The translations under genes and the position numbers were made by a program. The notes below the pieces were generated by a model. It ran no database searches. It saw nothing but the letters and a program-made list of their open reading frames with translations, and was not told the DNA's origin. Source: Astragalus membranaceus (taxonomy: Eukaryota; Streptophyta; Magnoliopsida; Fabales; Fabaceae). Taken from it: a stretch of DNA of 64,000 nt. The stretch spans positions 248,001 through 312,000 of the forward strand of contig CM076849.1 of the NCBI GenBank assembly GCA_039519185.1, written 5' to 3'. Shown one piece after another: positions 22,141 to 35,000 of the stretch (positions are counted from its first letter, which is position 1; each line of letters opens with the position of its first letter).

Positions 22141-22438
22141 TGGGGGGAGGGGTAAAATAGTAGTTACGGTTGTAAAACAATTTACGCCAGTAGTGAGTAG
22201 AATTTAAACTCAACTAACACGAAAGCGTGTCCAAGAGTATTAAGGTTTCTGGGCATGTAAAATGGTTCGCTTGCTTACTGCCGCCGGGTGTTAAGCATAA
22301 GTGTCAAATCAGTACCCAGCCCGCCCCCTATGGCCTCCCAAACACATTCAGTGCGTTCTTAGTTACTCTATTTCGTACTCTTCCTTCGCTGGTGGCCACT
22401 TTTTCTAAGATTTTGCTTCCTTTCTCTTATTCTCGCAG
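22141..22438 (+). promoter_or_regulatory. Upstream region of SKI3 (promoter and 5' UTR not resolved)
   Basis: This stretch lies between a dispersed repeat and the first recognisable SKI3 exon. I see no convincing TATA box. An ATG at 22329 starts MASQTHS; a GT at 22350 could splice to the AG at 22437-22438 in frame, but this is speculative. The first exon and start codon therefore remain open. Confidence 0.3.
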
Positions 22439-23038
22439 GAGGAAGAAGGAGCGGAACATCTCTTCCGACGCTTGCAGGATTCCCCAGATGACGCCTCTCT
22501 ACATTTTGATATTGTGTGCATTCCTTCTTTATTTTCAATCTCGTCGTTAATTGACTGCTGTTCACTACTAATAGAATACACGATGATGATTCAGGGCTTA
22601 TTCTTATGGGGAAAAGGAGGAGAAGCGAAGGAAACCATGGAAAAAGCTGCCGAGCATTTTATTCTATCCGCCAAATTGAACCCTAAACATGGAGAATCTT
22701 TCAAATATCTGGGCCATTATTATGGACGCGTTTCCCTCGATACTCAGAGAGCCCTTAAGTGTTACCAACGAGCCGTTGCTCTCAGCCCTGATGATTCCGA
22801 ATCTGGGGTAAACCTATTATTTTCTATTCTGCTTCATTTTAAGGTTCAATAAATGCATTGTCTTCATAGAATTAGGAAATGATAACTCTGCCTTGACTAA
22901 GTTTTTTCATATCAGGAAGCTCTATGCGACTTACTTGACCAAGGAGGAAAGGACAGTTTAGAGGTGGCTGTATGCCTGGAAGCTTCTAAAATGTCGCCAC
23001 GGTCTTTCTGGGCTTTCCGCAGATTGGGTTTCCTGCAG
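22439..23038 (+). CDS. SKI3: SKI3 exons 1-3 (N-terminal TPRs)
   Basis: Exon 1 (22439-22513) reads EEEGAEHLFRRL and SPDDASLHFDI. Exon 2 (22595-22807) gives the first clear TPR unit with KAAEHFILSAKLNP and KYLGHYYGR. Exon 3 (22916-23038) gives ALCDLLDQGGK and RSFWAFRRLGFLQ. These cover about residues 1-137 of the visible protein. Introns are short here (81 and 108 bp). Exon 1 begins in phase 0 after a TCGCAG that could be a splice acceptor. There is no in-frame ATG before an upstream stop, so an extra 5' exon or an unusual start is needed. Confidence 0.88.
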
Positions 23039-26000
23039 GTTATTTTTTAGACTCCTTTTGCTTCCCTAGAATTTATTAAGGCAGAATATTAGTTACACAC
23101 TCTTTTCTGTATATTACACCCGCATTAAAAGAAACACAATACTAACAAACGGAGATTAAGAAAAGAGTTGAAATTGAGTGAATGGTTTGGAACTGAACTG
23201 CTTCAACAAAAAGGAAGAAAAGTCAAGAAAACGGGTTTGAAGTTGCTTCAGATTTTATTAACAGATTCTGAGAGCACATTTGCTAGGGAGGATTGGGTGC
23301 GTGACTTTGCAACTGCTGCTGTGGCGTCAGATTTGCTGGCGAGCCACCGGTGGTAAACATAAGAAACATAATTAACAAACAAGAGTTCGAGAGAAGAATT
23401 GAGCGAGTATGAAGTGAATTGCTCGAGATTTCATTATGACTATGATAGTCTATGTTACATGGATACGGGTATGTACCGGATACAAGTACGGGTACGTTAA
23501 TACAAATTGAACCCTAAACATGGAGAATCTTTCAAATATCTGGGCCGAACGGGTACGTTAATACAAGTACGGGTATGTACCGTATCCATGTATCCGTTAA
23601 TACCCGGATACATGGATACGGGTATTTTAATATATATGTGCGTGTGTGTAATTTATATAATCTTGATCATATTATATAAATTTTATACCCCACATTTAAG
23701 CATGAATATCATAAAAAAGGAATTAAGTTGTTCTTAATTTAATATATCACAAATCAAAATAAAAAAATATACATAGGAAAATGGAAAAAATGGAATGGAA
23801 GGGGGTATCTACACCACAGAAAATAAGAAATGCTTATTTATATAACAATAGTTAGGGAAATTATCAATATTAGCAAACAACAAATAACAAAACTCTATTT
23901 TTTTACTAAACAACAACGTTTCCTTTATTTTTTAGGGCATGGGTATGAGTGGATACTTACTGAAAAGTATCCATGTGTACCCAAATTGAGTATCCGGTGT
24001 TTTTGGGTACGTATATGGTACGTACCCAACAAATACTGGGTACGGGTATGGTACCCGGTACAGGCACATATTTTATTTTGATGTACAAGTCATCTTTTAT
24101 TTTGAAGTATTCATGCTTCATAATTGAGAGTATATTTGGTATTTATAGACTAAGGATCTAAAATAGAACATGCCAGAACGAGAATAGCAACCACACAATT
24201 GGAAATGGAACATTCTGATACAAACCAGTATATTCACAGGAAGATCGATTGTATGCTTGATATACACAAAGGAAAATCGATTATTGGCTTAGTAACAATA
24301 ACAATAATTATGGCAGAATTATGATGAAGAGAATTGGGAAGGAGAATGCGAATTTGATTGATAATAATAGTAGGAATTACAAACCAACTATCCAAGAGCA
24401 AAATGCTCTTCTTAGAAGTTGCCATAACTTACAATAACTTCCAAAAACATAACTTCTACAAACAAACACACAGTATTTATAATCAAATCCAAATAACTAC
24501 CGACATATAATAACCGCCATACCATAACTACCTAATAAAATGATTAATTAACAAATAACTACTCTCCTCCTTTATTCTTCTTGTTTCTCCTTTCATAAAC
24601 CCTCCAAATGACAGGTTTGCCCTTCTGACTAACAACATGGGCGCTATCACTGCCCTCCCCATGAGAAACAACCTTGTCCTCAAGGTTGGAAATTGCGTTG
24701 CAATGTTATCTGTGTCTTCCCAAACTGCTTCCTCAATCGGTTTGTGACGCTAATGGGTAAGCGTTTGAGGGACAGATTCACCACCACGGTTCACCGTCCG
24801 GTGAGATAACACAACATCTGGTTCCCACGCAGCTTCTTCAACAACCCCTAAACTTGCAGGCAGAATAGGATGGACATCAACGTAGCCAACAACCCTTTTC
24901 AGCAATGAAAACATGAAAAACAGGATGTATGCGAGATATGGGAGGCAACTCCAACCTGTAAGCAACTGCACCCACACATTCCAACACTTCAAACGGGCCA
25001 AAATACCTTGTAGCTCTTTGAAAACATGCTCAAATCTGTCCAACAAAGAATTAATCTCCGTTTGCTTGCTCTTTGTCACCACAGCCTCTTGAATCCCACA
25101 CTGCAATTGAACCAACCGAGTATCTTCCACATATTCCTGCAAAGGTGCACATCCTCTACTACGCACACCCTGAATTTCCACCCATTCACCTTGATAATCA
25201 AATCGCATGAATTTCTGTATCCAATCTATCCAGGTAGCTCCTATCTGTGTTAACCAAGCCATTCCCAAGACTAAATCAATACCATCCAAATCAAAGAGCA
25301 TAGTGTTAATTACCCATGATATTCCTTGAACCACAATTACCACATCACGACATTCACCCTGTGTTTTAGCCGTGAATCCATCACCTAACTTGATTGGCCT
25401 AGAAGGAACGTCAGTGATACATAATCCCATTGTCAAGGCCAAACGCCTAGACATGAAATTCTGAGTTGCACCATTATCAACCAACATCATCACAGACACC
25501 TCTCCTATTGTTCCTTGTAATTTTATAGAATTGAGTCTATCCTGGTAATTGTCACACAGCCCATTAAAAGTCATGACACTGAGTTGAAGTCTTCTTCACC
25601 ACTTTCTTCAATCTCCTTTTTCATCACCATTACTTCCCCTCTTTCATCACCATTAAAAGTCATGACACTGAGTTGAAGTTCTTCTTCACCACTTTCTTCA
25701 ATCTCCTCTTTCATCACCATTACTTCTCCTTCCACTAATTCTTCTTCCATTACCATCACACGCACACTTTGGTCTCGACATTGATGCGAGGATGAAATGG
25801 ACGCCTACATTTGAAACAAAGCCCTTTTTGACGTCGTTCCGCAATTTCTTGCGAAGATAAGTGGCGCACCCTCCTATCACGCAGCGAGGACACTGTTTTC
25901 TCCGACGACGGCGCATATGGCGCACCACGCAGAGGCGTTCCGCCCTGAGTGCGCGCGCTTGCGTCCTGGTTTCCTGTCACCAACACCCAATCGTTGCTAC

Positions 26001-29000
26001 TGTTCCTGGCATTAGGCGTGAAGCTACCATTACCAGAGCGGTTATCAGAAACAATTTGCGCACCCGACCCGTATCGTACCCGACAGTTTTGCGTGCAACC
26101 CAGCCCTTCTTTCCTTAGTCGTTTTCGCGTTCAATGGCTCTGGTCACGTTCATTAATTTGGGTCGTGACACAGACCCTAGAGCGATAAGGCTCCTTACTT
26201 TTCCTCTGATATTCTCCTTCAACCCATGGACAAAATAACCAACATATTGATCGTTAGGAAGACGAGGAATTTGGGAGACTAACCGTTCGAAATCCTCAAT
26301 GTATTCCTCGACCGTTCCATCTTGTTGGAGTGCAGATAATTGTTCAAAAACATTCCGATCACTCACTCCTCCATAACGCTCCAATAAGGCATCCTTCAAA
26401 TTCTCCCATGTCAACTCTTCATTCTCTTCCAACCATGGTAGACAAAATCGCGAGTTGAGTCGTACGATTCTGTGATCTTGCTGGCATTGGGCGAGTTCGT
26501 GTACAGGTGGAATCGCAAATTGCAAGCTGGAGGTGGGATCGCACTAAATCGCAAGCAGAATCGTAGAAACGGGGCGATTTTACGATTTTGAACGAGTTGG
26601 AAAGAAATGGGTCCGCGGGTCGGGTCTGTGGTTGCTAAAACTCCCTTTTTTGGATTAAAATGTCGCAAATCAATTTCTCCTTCTTTGCGCGACACGCTCA
26701 CCGTCATCTATCGACCATCCATTTGCACCTTCGTCCAACTTCTATTATGTGCGCCAGCCTCCATCATCTTTTAGACATGCACCACCCTCTTTTCTGTGCG
26801 ATGTTGACATCGCACCGCTTCAGTGTTTCACCTATTCACATTTTCTTGATTTAATTTTTGTTTTGCTTTTGGTCAACCTTCTAAATGTTTTGTCGTTTTC
26901 TTCTTGTGTCTTTAAAAATTATAATTCTTTTATTTTTTATTTAGTCCACAAAATATATCAACACTTCAACGTTAATTTTTTGGAGTTTTTTTTGATCAAT
27001 TTTTTGTGAGCTGTAAATTGATTTCTTCCCATTAGAATAAGTTTTCTTCTATTCATAATAACAGCTAACAATAAAATAAATGTTAAAATTAATAATAAAA
27101 TAATAGTAAAATAATTATCTAAATCATACTTGAGTTATATTTATATTTTACACCACTAATTAATTATATTATCATATTTATATATCTTAAAATATAATTT
27201 ACTAGTTTTGGTAGGATCTTACGATCCGTGTTACGATCCCACGATTTACGATCCTGTGACCTCTTCCCGATCCAACGTAGGATCTCGAGTTTGACTACCA
27301 TGCTTCCAACAGATTCTTGAAAAAGTGAATAGTTGCACCATCCATACATAACTGTGCCAAATTGATTTTGATTTCAGGACGAGTATCCTGTATACGAAAA
27401 TATACTTCTGCCATGGCAATCCATCCAGCGGGATCGTCACCGGTGAACATTGGCAGTTCTACTTTTTTTACTGACAAACGAAATTCGTCCAGAGCGTCAC
27501 TGTGTAATTCAGAACTTTTATGTTTTGTACTCACAGATTCTTTGTTGCGCAAAGTTTCTGCCTGCGCATTCACAACACCTTTCTCTTTACTCAGACTGAG
27601 TAAAGAAATGATTTTCTCCTGGTTCTCCTTAGTCTGGTTCTGCATTTCCTTATTGAAACTTCCAAACTCGCAATTTTGCTCTCAAGCGCAGCAACTTGAG
27701 TTTCCATCTTCTTTGGTGGCATCCGGCAGGTCGGACCAATTTGATACAAACCAGTATATTCACAGGAAGATCGATTGTATGCTTGATATACACAAGGGAA
27801 AATCGATTATTGGCTTAGTAACAATAACAATAACTATGGCAGAATTATGATGAAGAGAATTGGGAAGGAGAATGCGAATTTGATTGATAATAATAGTAGG
27901 AATTACAAACCAACTATCCAAGAGCAATGCTCTTCTCAGAAGTTACAACTTCTGGCCATAACTTACAAATAACTTCCAAAAACATAACTTCTACAAACAA
28001 ACACACAGTATTTATAATCAAATCCAAATAACTACCTACATATAATAACCGCCATACCATAACTACCTAATAAAATGATTAATTAACAAATAACTACTCT
28101 CCTCCTTTATTCTTCTTGTTTCTCCTTTCATAAACCCTCCAAATGACGGGTTTGCCCTTCTGACTAACAACATGGGCGCTATCACTAGATCATGGTAACG
28201 GGGGAGAAGAGACCGATTCGGGTAGCACTAGACATTAATTCAGTAAAAATGCTTGAGTTGTTCGTTATTATTATTTAGAGCCATACTTTTGTTGATATCC
28301 CGACATAGGGGTAAACTCTATTATTTTTGTTTTGGTCATAAGTATCTTTTTGTAAAGTGTGATCGTCATATTTATAGATTAACAAGGTTATGCCTCTTTC
28401 TTTACAAGTATTCTGCATCTATATAGGGTTTTCTATAAAATTTGCTAATGTATCGAGGTTGTATCGTATCCTGAATTTCAAAAATTTACCATATCCCTGT
28501 AGCTGTGTCACATTGTATCCGATTATATCCTTACCAAATCTCTCTTTAATTACATTGGTTTGATATGTGCCACGAATTATGTTTATTTATAACATAACAG
28601 GTTCATCAGAAGAAATGGTCTGAAGCTGTTCAGAGTCTTCAATATGCCATACGAGGCTATCCCACATGTGCTGATTTGTGGGAAGTAATTTCACTTCTCT
28701 TACCTCCCATTGGGTTTCCACTTTCTAAGATTTTAATAAGAATTTAAAATTTTTGTTAGGCTTTGGGCCTTGCTTATCAGCGGCTGGGCAGGTTTACTGC
28801 AGCTGTAAAGGTATCTCTTTGCTTGGATTCTTTTATATTTCTGGATGAATGATCCCTCAACCACTGTTTTCTTATGGATTCTCCATCAGTCTTATGGCCG
28901 TGCAATCGAGTTGGATAATAAGATGGTCTTTGCTCTGGTTGAAAGTGGAAATATCTCTTTAACACTCGGTTCATTTAAAAAGGTACATTTTGCTAATTGT

Positions 29001-32000
29001 TAATTGTTATCCTAATTTCTTTCCTGTCCACACTTCTTGTTTTCAGTGGTTCAATTTATTACTCACTTCCATTTATTTTCTTTCAGTTCGATACAATGAT
29101 TATGATGATAGTACAATGATTGACATTATTTATTTGATCATCTCGCGGTTTCTTATTTATCTCCTTATCTAAATTAAGATTAACTGATGTTGGGATTGTA
29201 CTGATTGTTAGAATCGTATTCATGTACACATCATTCTTAGGTGTGCATATCAATTAGAATTTGAGTAATCAATTAGCATTTGTTGTATAAATTGCAATCC
29301 CATTATAAATACAGCCTAGTGTGATCCGATTGAGACACAAATTCAACATGGTCACAGAGCAAGTTCTCATTTTCTGACCTGCCTTTGTACCTCACTACCG
29401 CTGTCGGCGGCTGTCATTGGCAGCAGCACCTTTCAGTTTTTCCTTTCAATTGTCCATCCCCTCAAATACCCTGTGCTATACTTTTCAGTTTTAGTAGTTT
29501 TGTTTCTTGTACATCTACTACTGGCACTGCTAACATACTGGTACCAATATTCTGCTTGGTTCGTTCTTAACCCATACCTGAAAAGCTGAAAGGGTACCGT
29601 GTCCATCAATTATATTTATATGAAGCTGTTTGATTAGTGTCCATCGGATTCTATATACTAAAAAAATGTAAAATTGCTTTCCCTACTTTTCTTCATGAAG
29701 GGAGTTGAGCAATTTCAACAAGCTTTGGAGATTTCACCAGATTGTGTGCCTGCACAATATGGACTTGCTTTGGGGCTGCTTGGTTTGGCAAAAGATTGCA
29801 TTAACCTAGGAGCATATCAGTGGGGGGCTTCATTGTTAGAGGTTTTTTCTCTGCGATTCTTTTTTATTATTCTAAGTGTTTCATGTTAAATTGAACTCTT
29901 CTATCTTGGCAACATTTTGGTCATCTCATTGAAGTGATTGCAGGAAGCATCTGAGGTTGCAAGGGCTGGTGCTTATTCTTTCTGGAATATCTCTTGTATA
30001 TGGAAACTGCATGCTGATATTCAGGTATCATTTACTTTTTCAGTTTTTAAATGTTTCCGTTGTTTTAAAAGTCTTCTATTTTTAGGTATTTTTTTGTTGC
30101 CCATGTATTATTCAATTATTTTCTGTTACCAAAAAAATTCAATGCTATTTTCTTTTGATCAATGGTAGCTTGCATATGCAAGATGTTATCCGTGGATTGA
30201 GGAGGTCCAAAAATTGGAATCCAGCAAGGAAGCTTTTAGTGCTTCTATTATTTCATGGAGGAATACCTGTTTTTCGGCTGCAAGACGCGCAAGGTTTTCA
30301 TATCAGCAAGCGTTGCACTTGTCTCCATGGCAAGCAAACATCTATACCGACATTGCAGTAACTTCAGAACTTATTACCTCGTTGTGCAAAAATTACAAGA
30401 AAGACTTAAATGCATGGTATGATCTATGTAATCTGATTAGTGTTAATGGTATTGTTTACTATTGTGCTCCCTCAACTTAGTTGTTCCAGCAGGCAGCTAG
30501 CAGAGAAGATGTCTATTGGAGCGTTGCTACTTGAGGGTGAGAATTATGAGTTCTGGGTGGCATTGGGTTGTTTGTCTGATCATAATGCACTGAATCACCA
30601 TGCTTTGATCAGAGGATTGCAATTAAACGTATCTCTAGCTGTTGCTTGGGGATATCTCGGGAAGGTATGGTCACATGTCATCGGTAAAGAGCAACTTGAT
30701 GACCATTTGTGTAAAATGATGTAAATAGCTCTATTTTGGACATAATAGCTGCATATTCCTGCGATATTGCTTTTTCCTAATTTGGGTTGGTTGTGTCAGT
30801 AACAAGAGCGTTACTAGTTCTAGGAATAATAATGGGCGTGATTAGTTCAATGCCCATATCCGTTATCAGAGTCATCGCACCATGTCATCTCTTTGGGTTT
30901 TTGCTTCTACCCCCATATATCACAAAACAGAGCCTTTAATTTCTTTCACAATCCACACCTCCTCTCTGCACTATCATGCCATGACAAAAATAGAATATAA
31001 CAAATAAAAAAAGAAAAGGAAAAGGCGAATCTAGTGTTAGAATGGGTAGTTTGGCTGTTATTGTTCAGTTATTATATATTATTAAATTTATTATTATTAT
31101 TAGGGCAGTTATTATTATTATTATGTCAATTGAAGTATGCCCTGCTGATCACTACCAGTTATAACAATATCATCCACATAAACAATTAGATAGATGCATC
31201 CCTGGGCTGAATGTCGGTAGAATACAGAGTGATCAGCTTCACTACGAGTCATGCCAAACTGTTGTACCACAGTGCTAAATCTGCCAAACCAGGCTCGTGG
31301 AGATTGTTTAAGACCATAAAGTGACCTGTGAAGTCGACAAACCATGCTCGAGGACTCCCCCTGAGCAACAAACCCTGGAGGTTGCTCCATATAAACTTCC
31401 TCTTCAAGGTCACCATGCAAGAAGGCATTTTTGATGTCAAGTTGATAAAGAGGCCAGTGTCGGATAGCTGCAATAGAGAGGAAGAGTCTAACTGAGGCCA
31501 TCTTGGCGACCGGAGAGAATGTGTCGCTATAATCCAGCCCAAATATCTGAGTGTATCCTTTGGCCACCAACCGAGCCTTAAAACGATCAATCTTACCATC
31601 AGGCCCAACCTTGACAGTATACAACCAACGACAACCGACTAAAGACTTCCCAGAAGGTAGAGGTACCAATTCCCAAGTACCACTGCTTTGAAGAGCACAC
31701 ATCTCGTCAATCATTGCTTGCCTCCACTCAGGATGGGATAAAGCTTCATCTACAGATTTAGGAATACTAACAGAAGACAAAGAAGCAAGACAAGTGTAAT
31801 GCAAAGGTGAAAGACGATGATAACTCAAAGCAATGTAATGAGGGGATGGGTTACGAGTGGACCGTATACCTTTACGAATAGCAATGGGGAGGTCAGGCTC
31901 AGGTGGCAGAACCGGATCTGGAACAGGAGATGGCGCTGGCGGTGAGTCTGGAATGGCCTCTGAAGTAGACACTGGGGCAGGGATGTGTACCACAGGTGGT

Positions 32001-35000
32001 CGCTGGCGACGGTGATATGTTTGTAGTGGAGGTGCAGCCGGAGGGTCGACAGAAGGGACCTCTGTGGTGACAGACTCAAGGGAAATAGACACGGGAGGCA
32101 AGGGAAGAGCTGCGGAAAGAGGATCCTGTGTTGAGTCGGATGACTCAAAATAAGGGACAGACTCAAAGAAGGTAACATCGGCAGATATGAGGTAACGTTG
32201 AAGAGTAAGAGAGTAACAACGGTAGCCTTTTTGAGACCGATGATAACCAAGGAAGACACATTTTAGTGACCGAGCCGAGAGTTTGTCAATACCAGGAGAG
32301 AGATTGTGGACAAAACATGTGGACCCAAATACACGTGGCTGAAGCGAGTGTAGTGGGGTATGAGGAAAAAGGACAGAGTGTGGTGTTTGGTCGTCAAGAA
32401 CAGAGGAGGGCATGCGATTTATAAGGTAACAAGCCGTTAGAAACGCATCCCCCCAAAATCGAGTGGGGAGGTTACCGTGAAGGAGAAGGGTCCGTGTAGT
32501 TTCAATGAGATGCCGATTTTTGCGTTCGGCAACCCCATTTTGCTGAGGTGTGTAAGCACAAGAGGTTTGGTGAAGAATGCCATTAGATGCCATAAAATTT
32601 TGGAATTGTTGTGATAAATATTCTTGGGCATTATCACTACGCAAAGTTTGAATGGACAGTGGACACACCAAATTGAGTTTTAATTTCTTTATAAAATTGC
32701 TCAAAGATAGAGAATAACTCGGACCGATTCTTCATTAAAAATAACCACGTACAACGGGAAAAGTCATCAATAAAAGTAACAAAATATCTAGACCCAAAAG
32801 TATTCGTAGTACGAGAAGGACCCCAAACATCAGAGTGAACTAAAGCAAAAGGGGACGAAGCCCGTTTATTGACTCTATTAGGGAAATGACTACGAGTGTG
32901 TTTCCCTGTAAGAGTAGTAGATGTTATCTGTTATGCTTAGACACTTAGCTTTCTGTTATAGTAAATACTGATTTGTTAATATTCAGTTAGAGTGTGCACA
33001 GCTTAAATGTTAAGTGTGCACACGATAAGGATTGATATAAATAGCATACCTTGTGTAATATTCACAATATACAAAGAAATACAAATTCAGTTTTCCCTCT
33101 CTGTTTTCTCTCCTTCTCTGTTTCTGTTACAAATTAACATGGTATCAATAGTCTAACCGATCCATGGCCGACGATGACTCCACCGGTGGCACGCCACCGC
33201 CTGTTCCACCGCCCGTTCCGCTATCAACGGCACCGCCGATTGATCCTCTCATCACGTTTACGCTTAAGATCTCAGATAAACTCGACGAGAAAAATTTTCT
33301 CGTATGGAGGCAACAAATCGAACCGATGATCAACGCACACAACTTGCAGAACTTCATACATTTTCCAGAAATTCCTGAGCAATTCCTCAGTCCTGCCGAT
33401 CGCGACGCACGCAGAGAAAATCCTCGTTATCGCAACTGGTTGAAACAGGATCAATGGCTTCTCTCTTGGCTACAATCTACTCTTTCGAGCGCAATCATGC
33501 CTCGTGTCCTCGGTTGCAATCATTCTTTTCAGCTTTGGGAACGCTTACACGATCATTTCCAGAAACTCACGCGAGCAAAGGCAAGGCAACTTCGCACGGA
33601 GCTCCGATCTACAACTCTGGAGTCGCGAAGCATCGACGAATACCTTCTACGCATCAAATCGATCGTAGACAGTCTTGCTTCCGTAGGCGATCCCGTTCCG
33701 TTAGAGCAACACATCGACGTAATTCTAGAAGGCCTTCCTGAGGATTATGCACCAGTTATTTCGGTAATAGAAAGCAAGTTCGAGGCAAATCAACTGGAAG
33801 AGGTTGAGGCGCTGCTACTAGCACACGAATTGCGCTCTGGCAAGTTCAAAAAGAAATCTCAGGCAGAAACTCTCTCAATCAATCTAACAAACACCTTGCC
33901 TACACCAGTGCAGAATTCTGAAACTCAACAAAACATCACTGGTAATTCTGTTCCTTACTCTAATACTCCTGGAACTGATAGTAATTTTCAGAATAACAAT
34001 TTTTCTGGTGCATCCCGTGGCCGTGGTGGCCGTGGAGGCCGTGGTGGCCGAGGACGTGGCCGTTTTGGCAATATACAGTGTCAGGTTTGCTTCAAATTTG
34101 GCCACCTAGCTTCTATGTGTTATCATAGGTTTAATCAGCAATTCCAAGCACCAATTCCCACTGATTACCAAGGTTTTACTACACCAAACAATAGCTATTT
34201 CAACCAGCAACCTAATCCCTTCTCCTATGCCTACCCTGCACCCCAACCACTTTACCAAAACACCTGGACAAGACCAAACTATGTACCTAGACCACCTACA
34301 CAACCAATGCAACAGCATCAACCATTCCCCTACCCTCAAGCCTTGATGACAACCTCTGTACCATCAACCACAAGCCAAGCTCAACTCCCTTGGCACCCTG
34401 ACACAGCTGCTTCCATCACTGCTACTCATCAATCCCAGAATATACACCAACAATCACCATTTGAAGGACCTGACCAAATCTACATTGGAAATGGTCAAGG
34501 TTTGTCTGTTAAGAACTGTGGATCTTCTTCATTTTCTTCCCCAAGTCTCTTTAGTTTTAAAAAATCTTGTACATGTCCCTTCAATTACTAAAAATCTCAT
34601 CAGTGTTAGTCGATTTGCTGCTGACAACAATGTATATTTCCAATTTCATGCTAAAGATTGTCTTGTATTCTCTCAGGACACCAATGAATTGCTTCTTCAT
34701 GGTCCTGTGCGTGAGGATGGTCTCTATGAGTTTGCACCTTTCAAATTTCACCATCAGTCAAGTCAACCTCAATTTTCTGCTGCTGCTGTTTCTTCAAACT
34801 CTGTCTCTGGTTTACATTCCTCCTCTAGCAATGTATTACCACCAAGTACTAGCTCAAAGTCTGTTAATGCTACTATCACTAGGTCTGTGCCCACTGTTAA
34901 TAATGTAAACTCCCCTTCCCCTAGTCTTAGAACAACATGGCATCTAAGATTAGGCCATCCAAATCATGTTTCAATGAACAATGTATTTCAAAGATGTAAT

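Larger units (their letters stand above)
24216..28184 (-). mobile_element. Deletion-derivative chromovirus (Ty3/gypsy, Tekay/Del-like) in SKI3 intron 3
   Basis: Two direct repeats, 24216-24649 (434 bp) and 27742-28184 (443 bp), begin and end TG...CA. The minus strand reads gag start (ATG near 27727), gag, zinc knuckle, protease, then jumps into the chromodomain tail of integrase and a purine tract (ATGGGGAGGGCAG) before the 3' LTR. Reverse transcriptase, RNase H and the integrase core are gone. The outer flanks CATTC and CTAGA do not match, so no target duplication is visible. A DNA transposon is nested in gag (26438-27298). Confidence 0.85.

Noticed and set aside
23168..23356. 61-codon open frame in SKI3 intron 3
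   Set aside because: It lies in intron sequence without family similarity or splice signals that fit the SKI3 frame.
27362..27850. Plus-strand open frame of 162 codons
   Set aside because: Antisense of the chromovirus gag N-terminus and LTR; no independent similarity.
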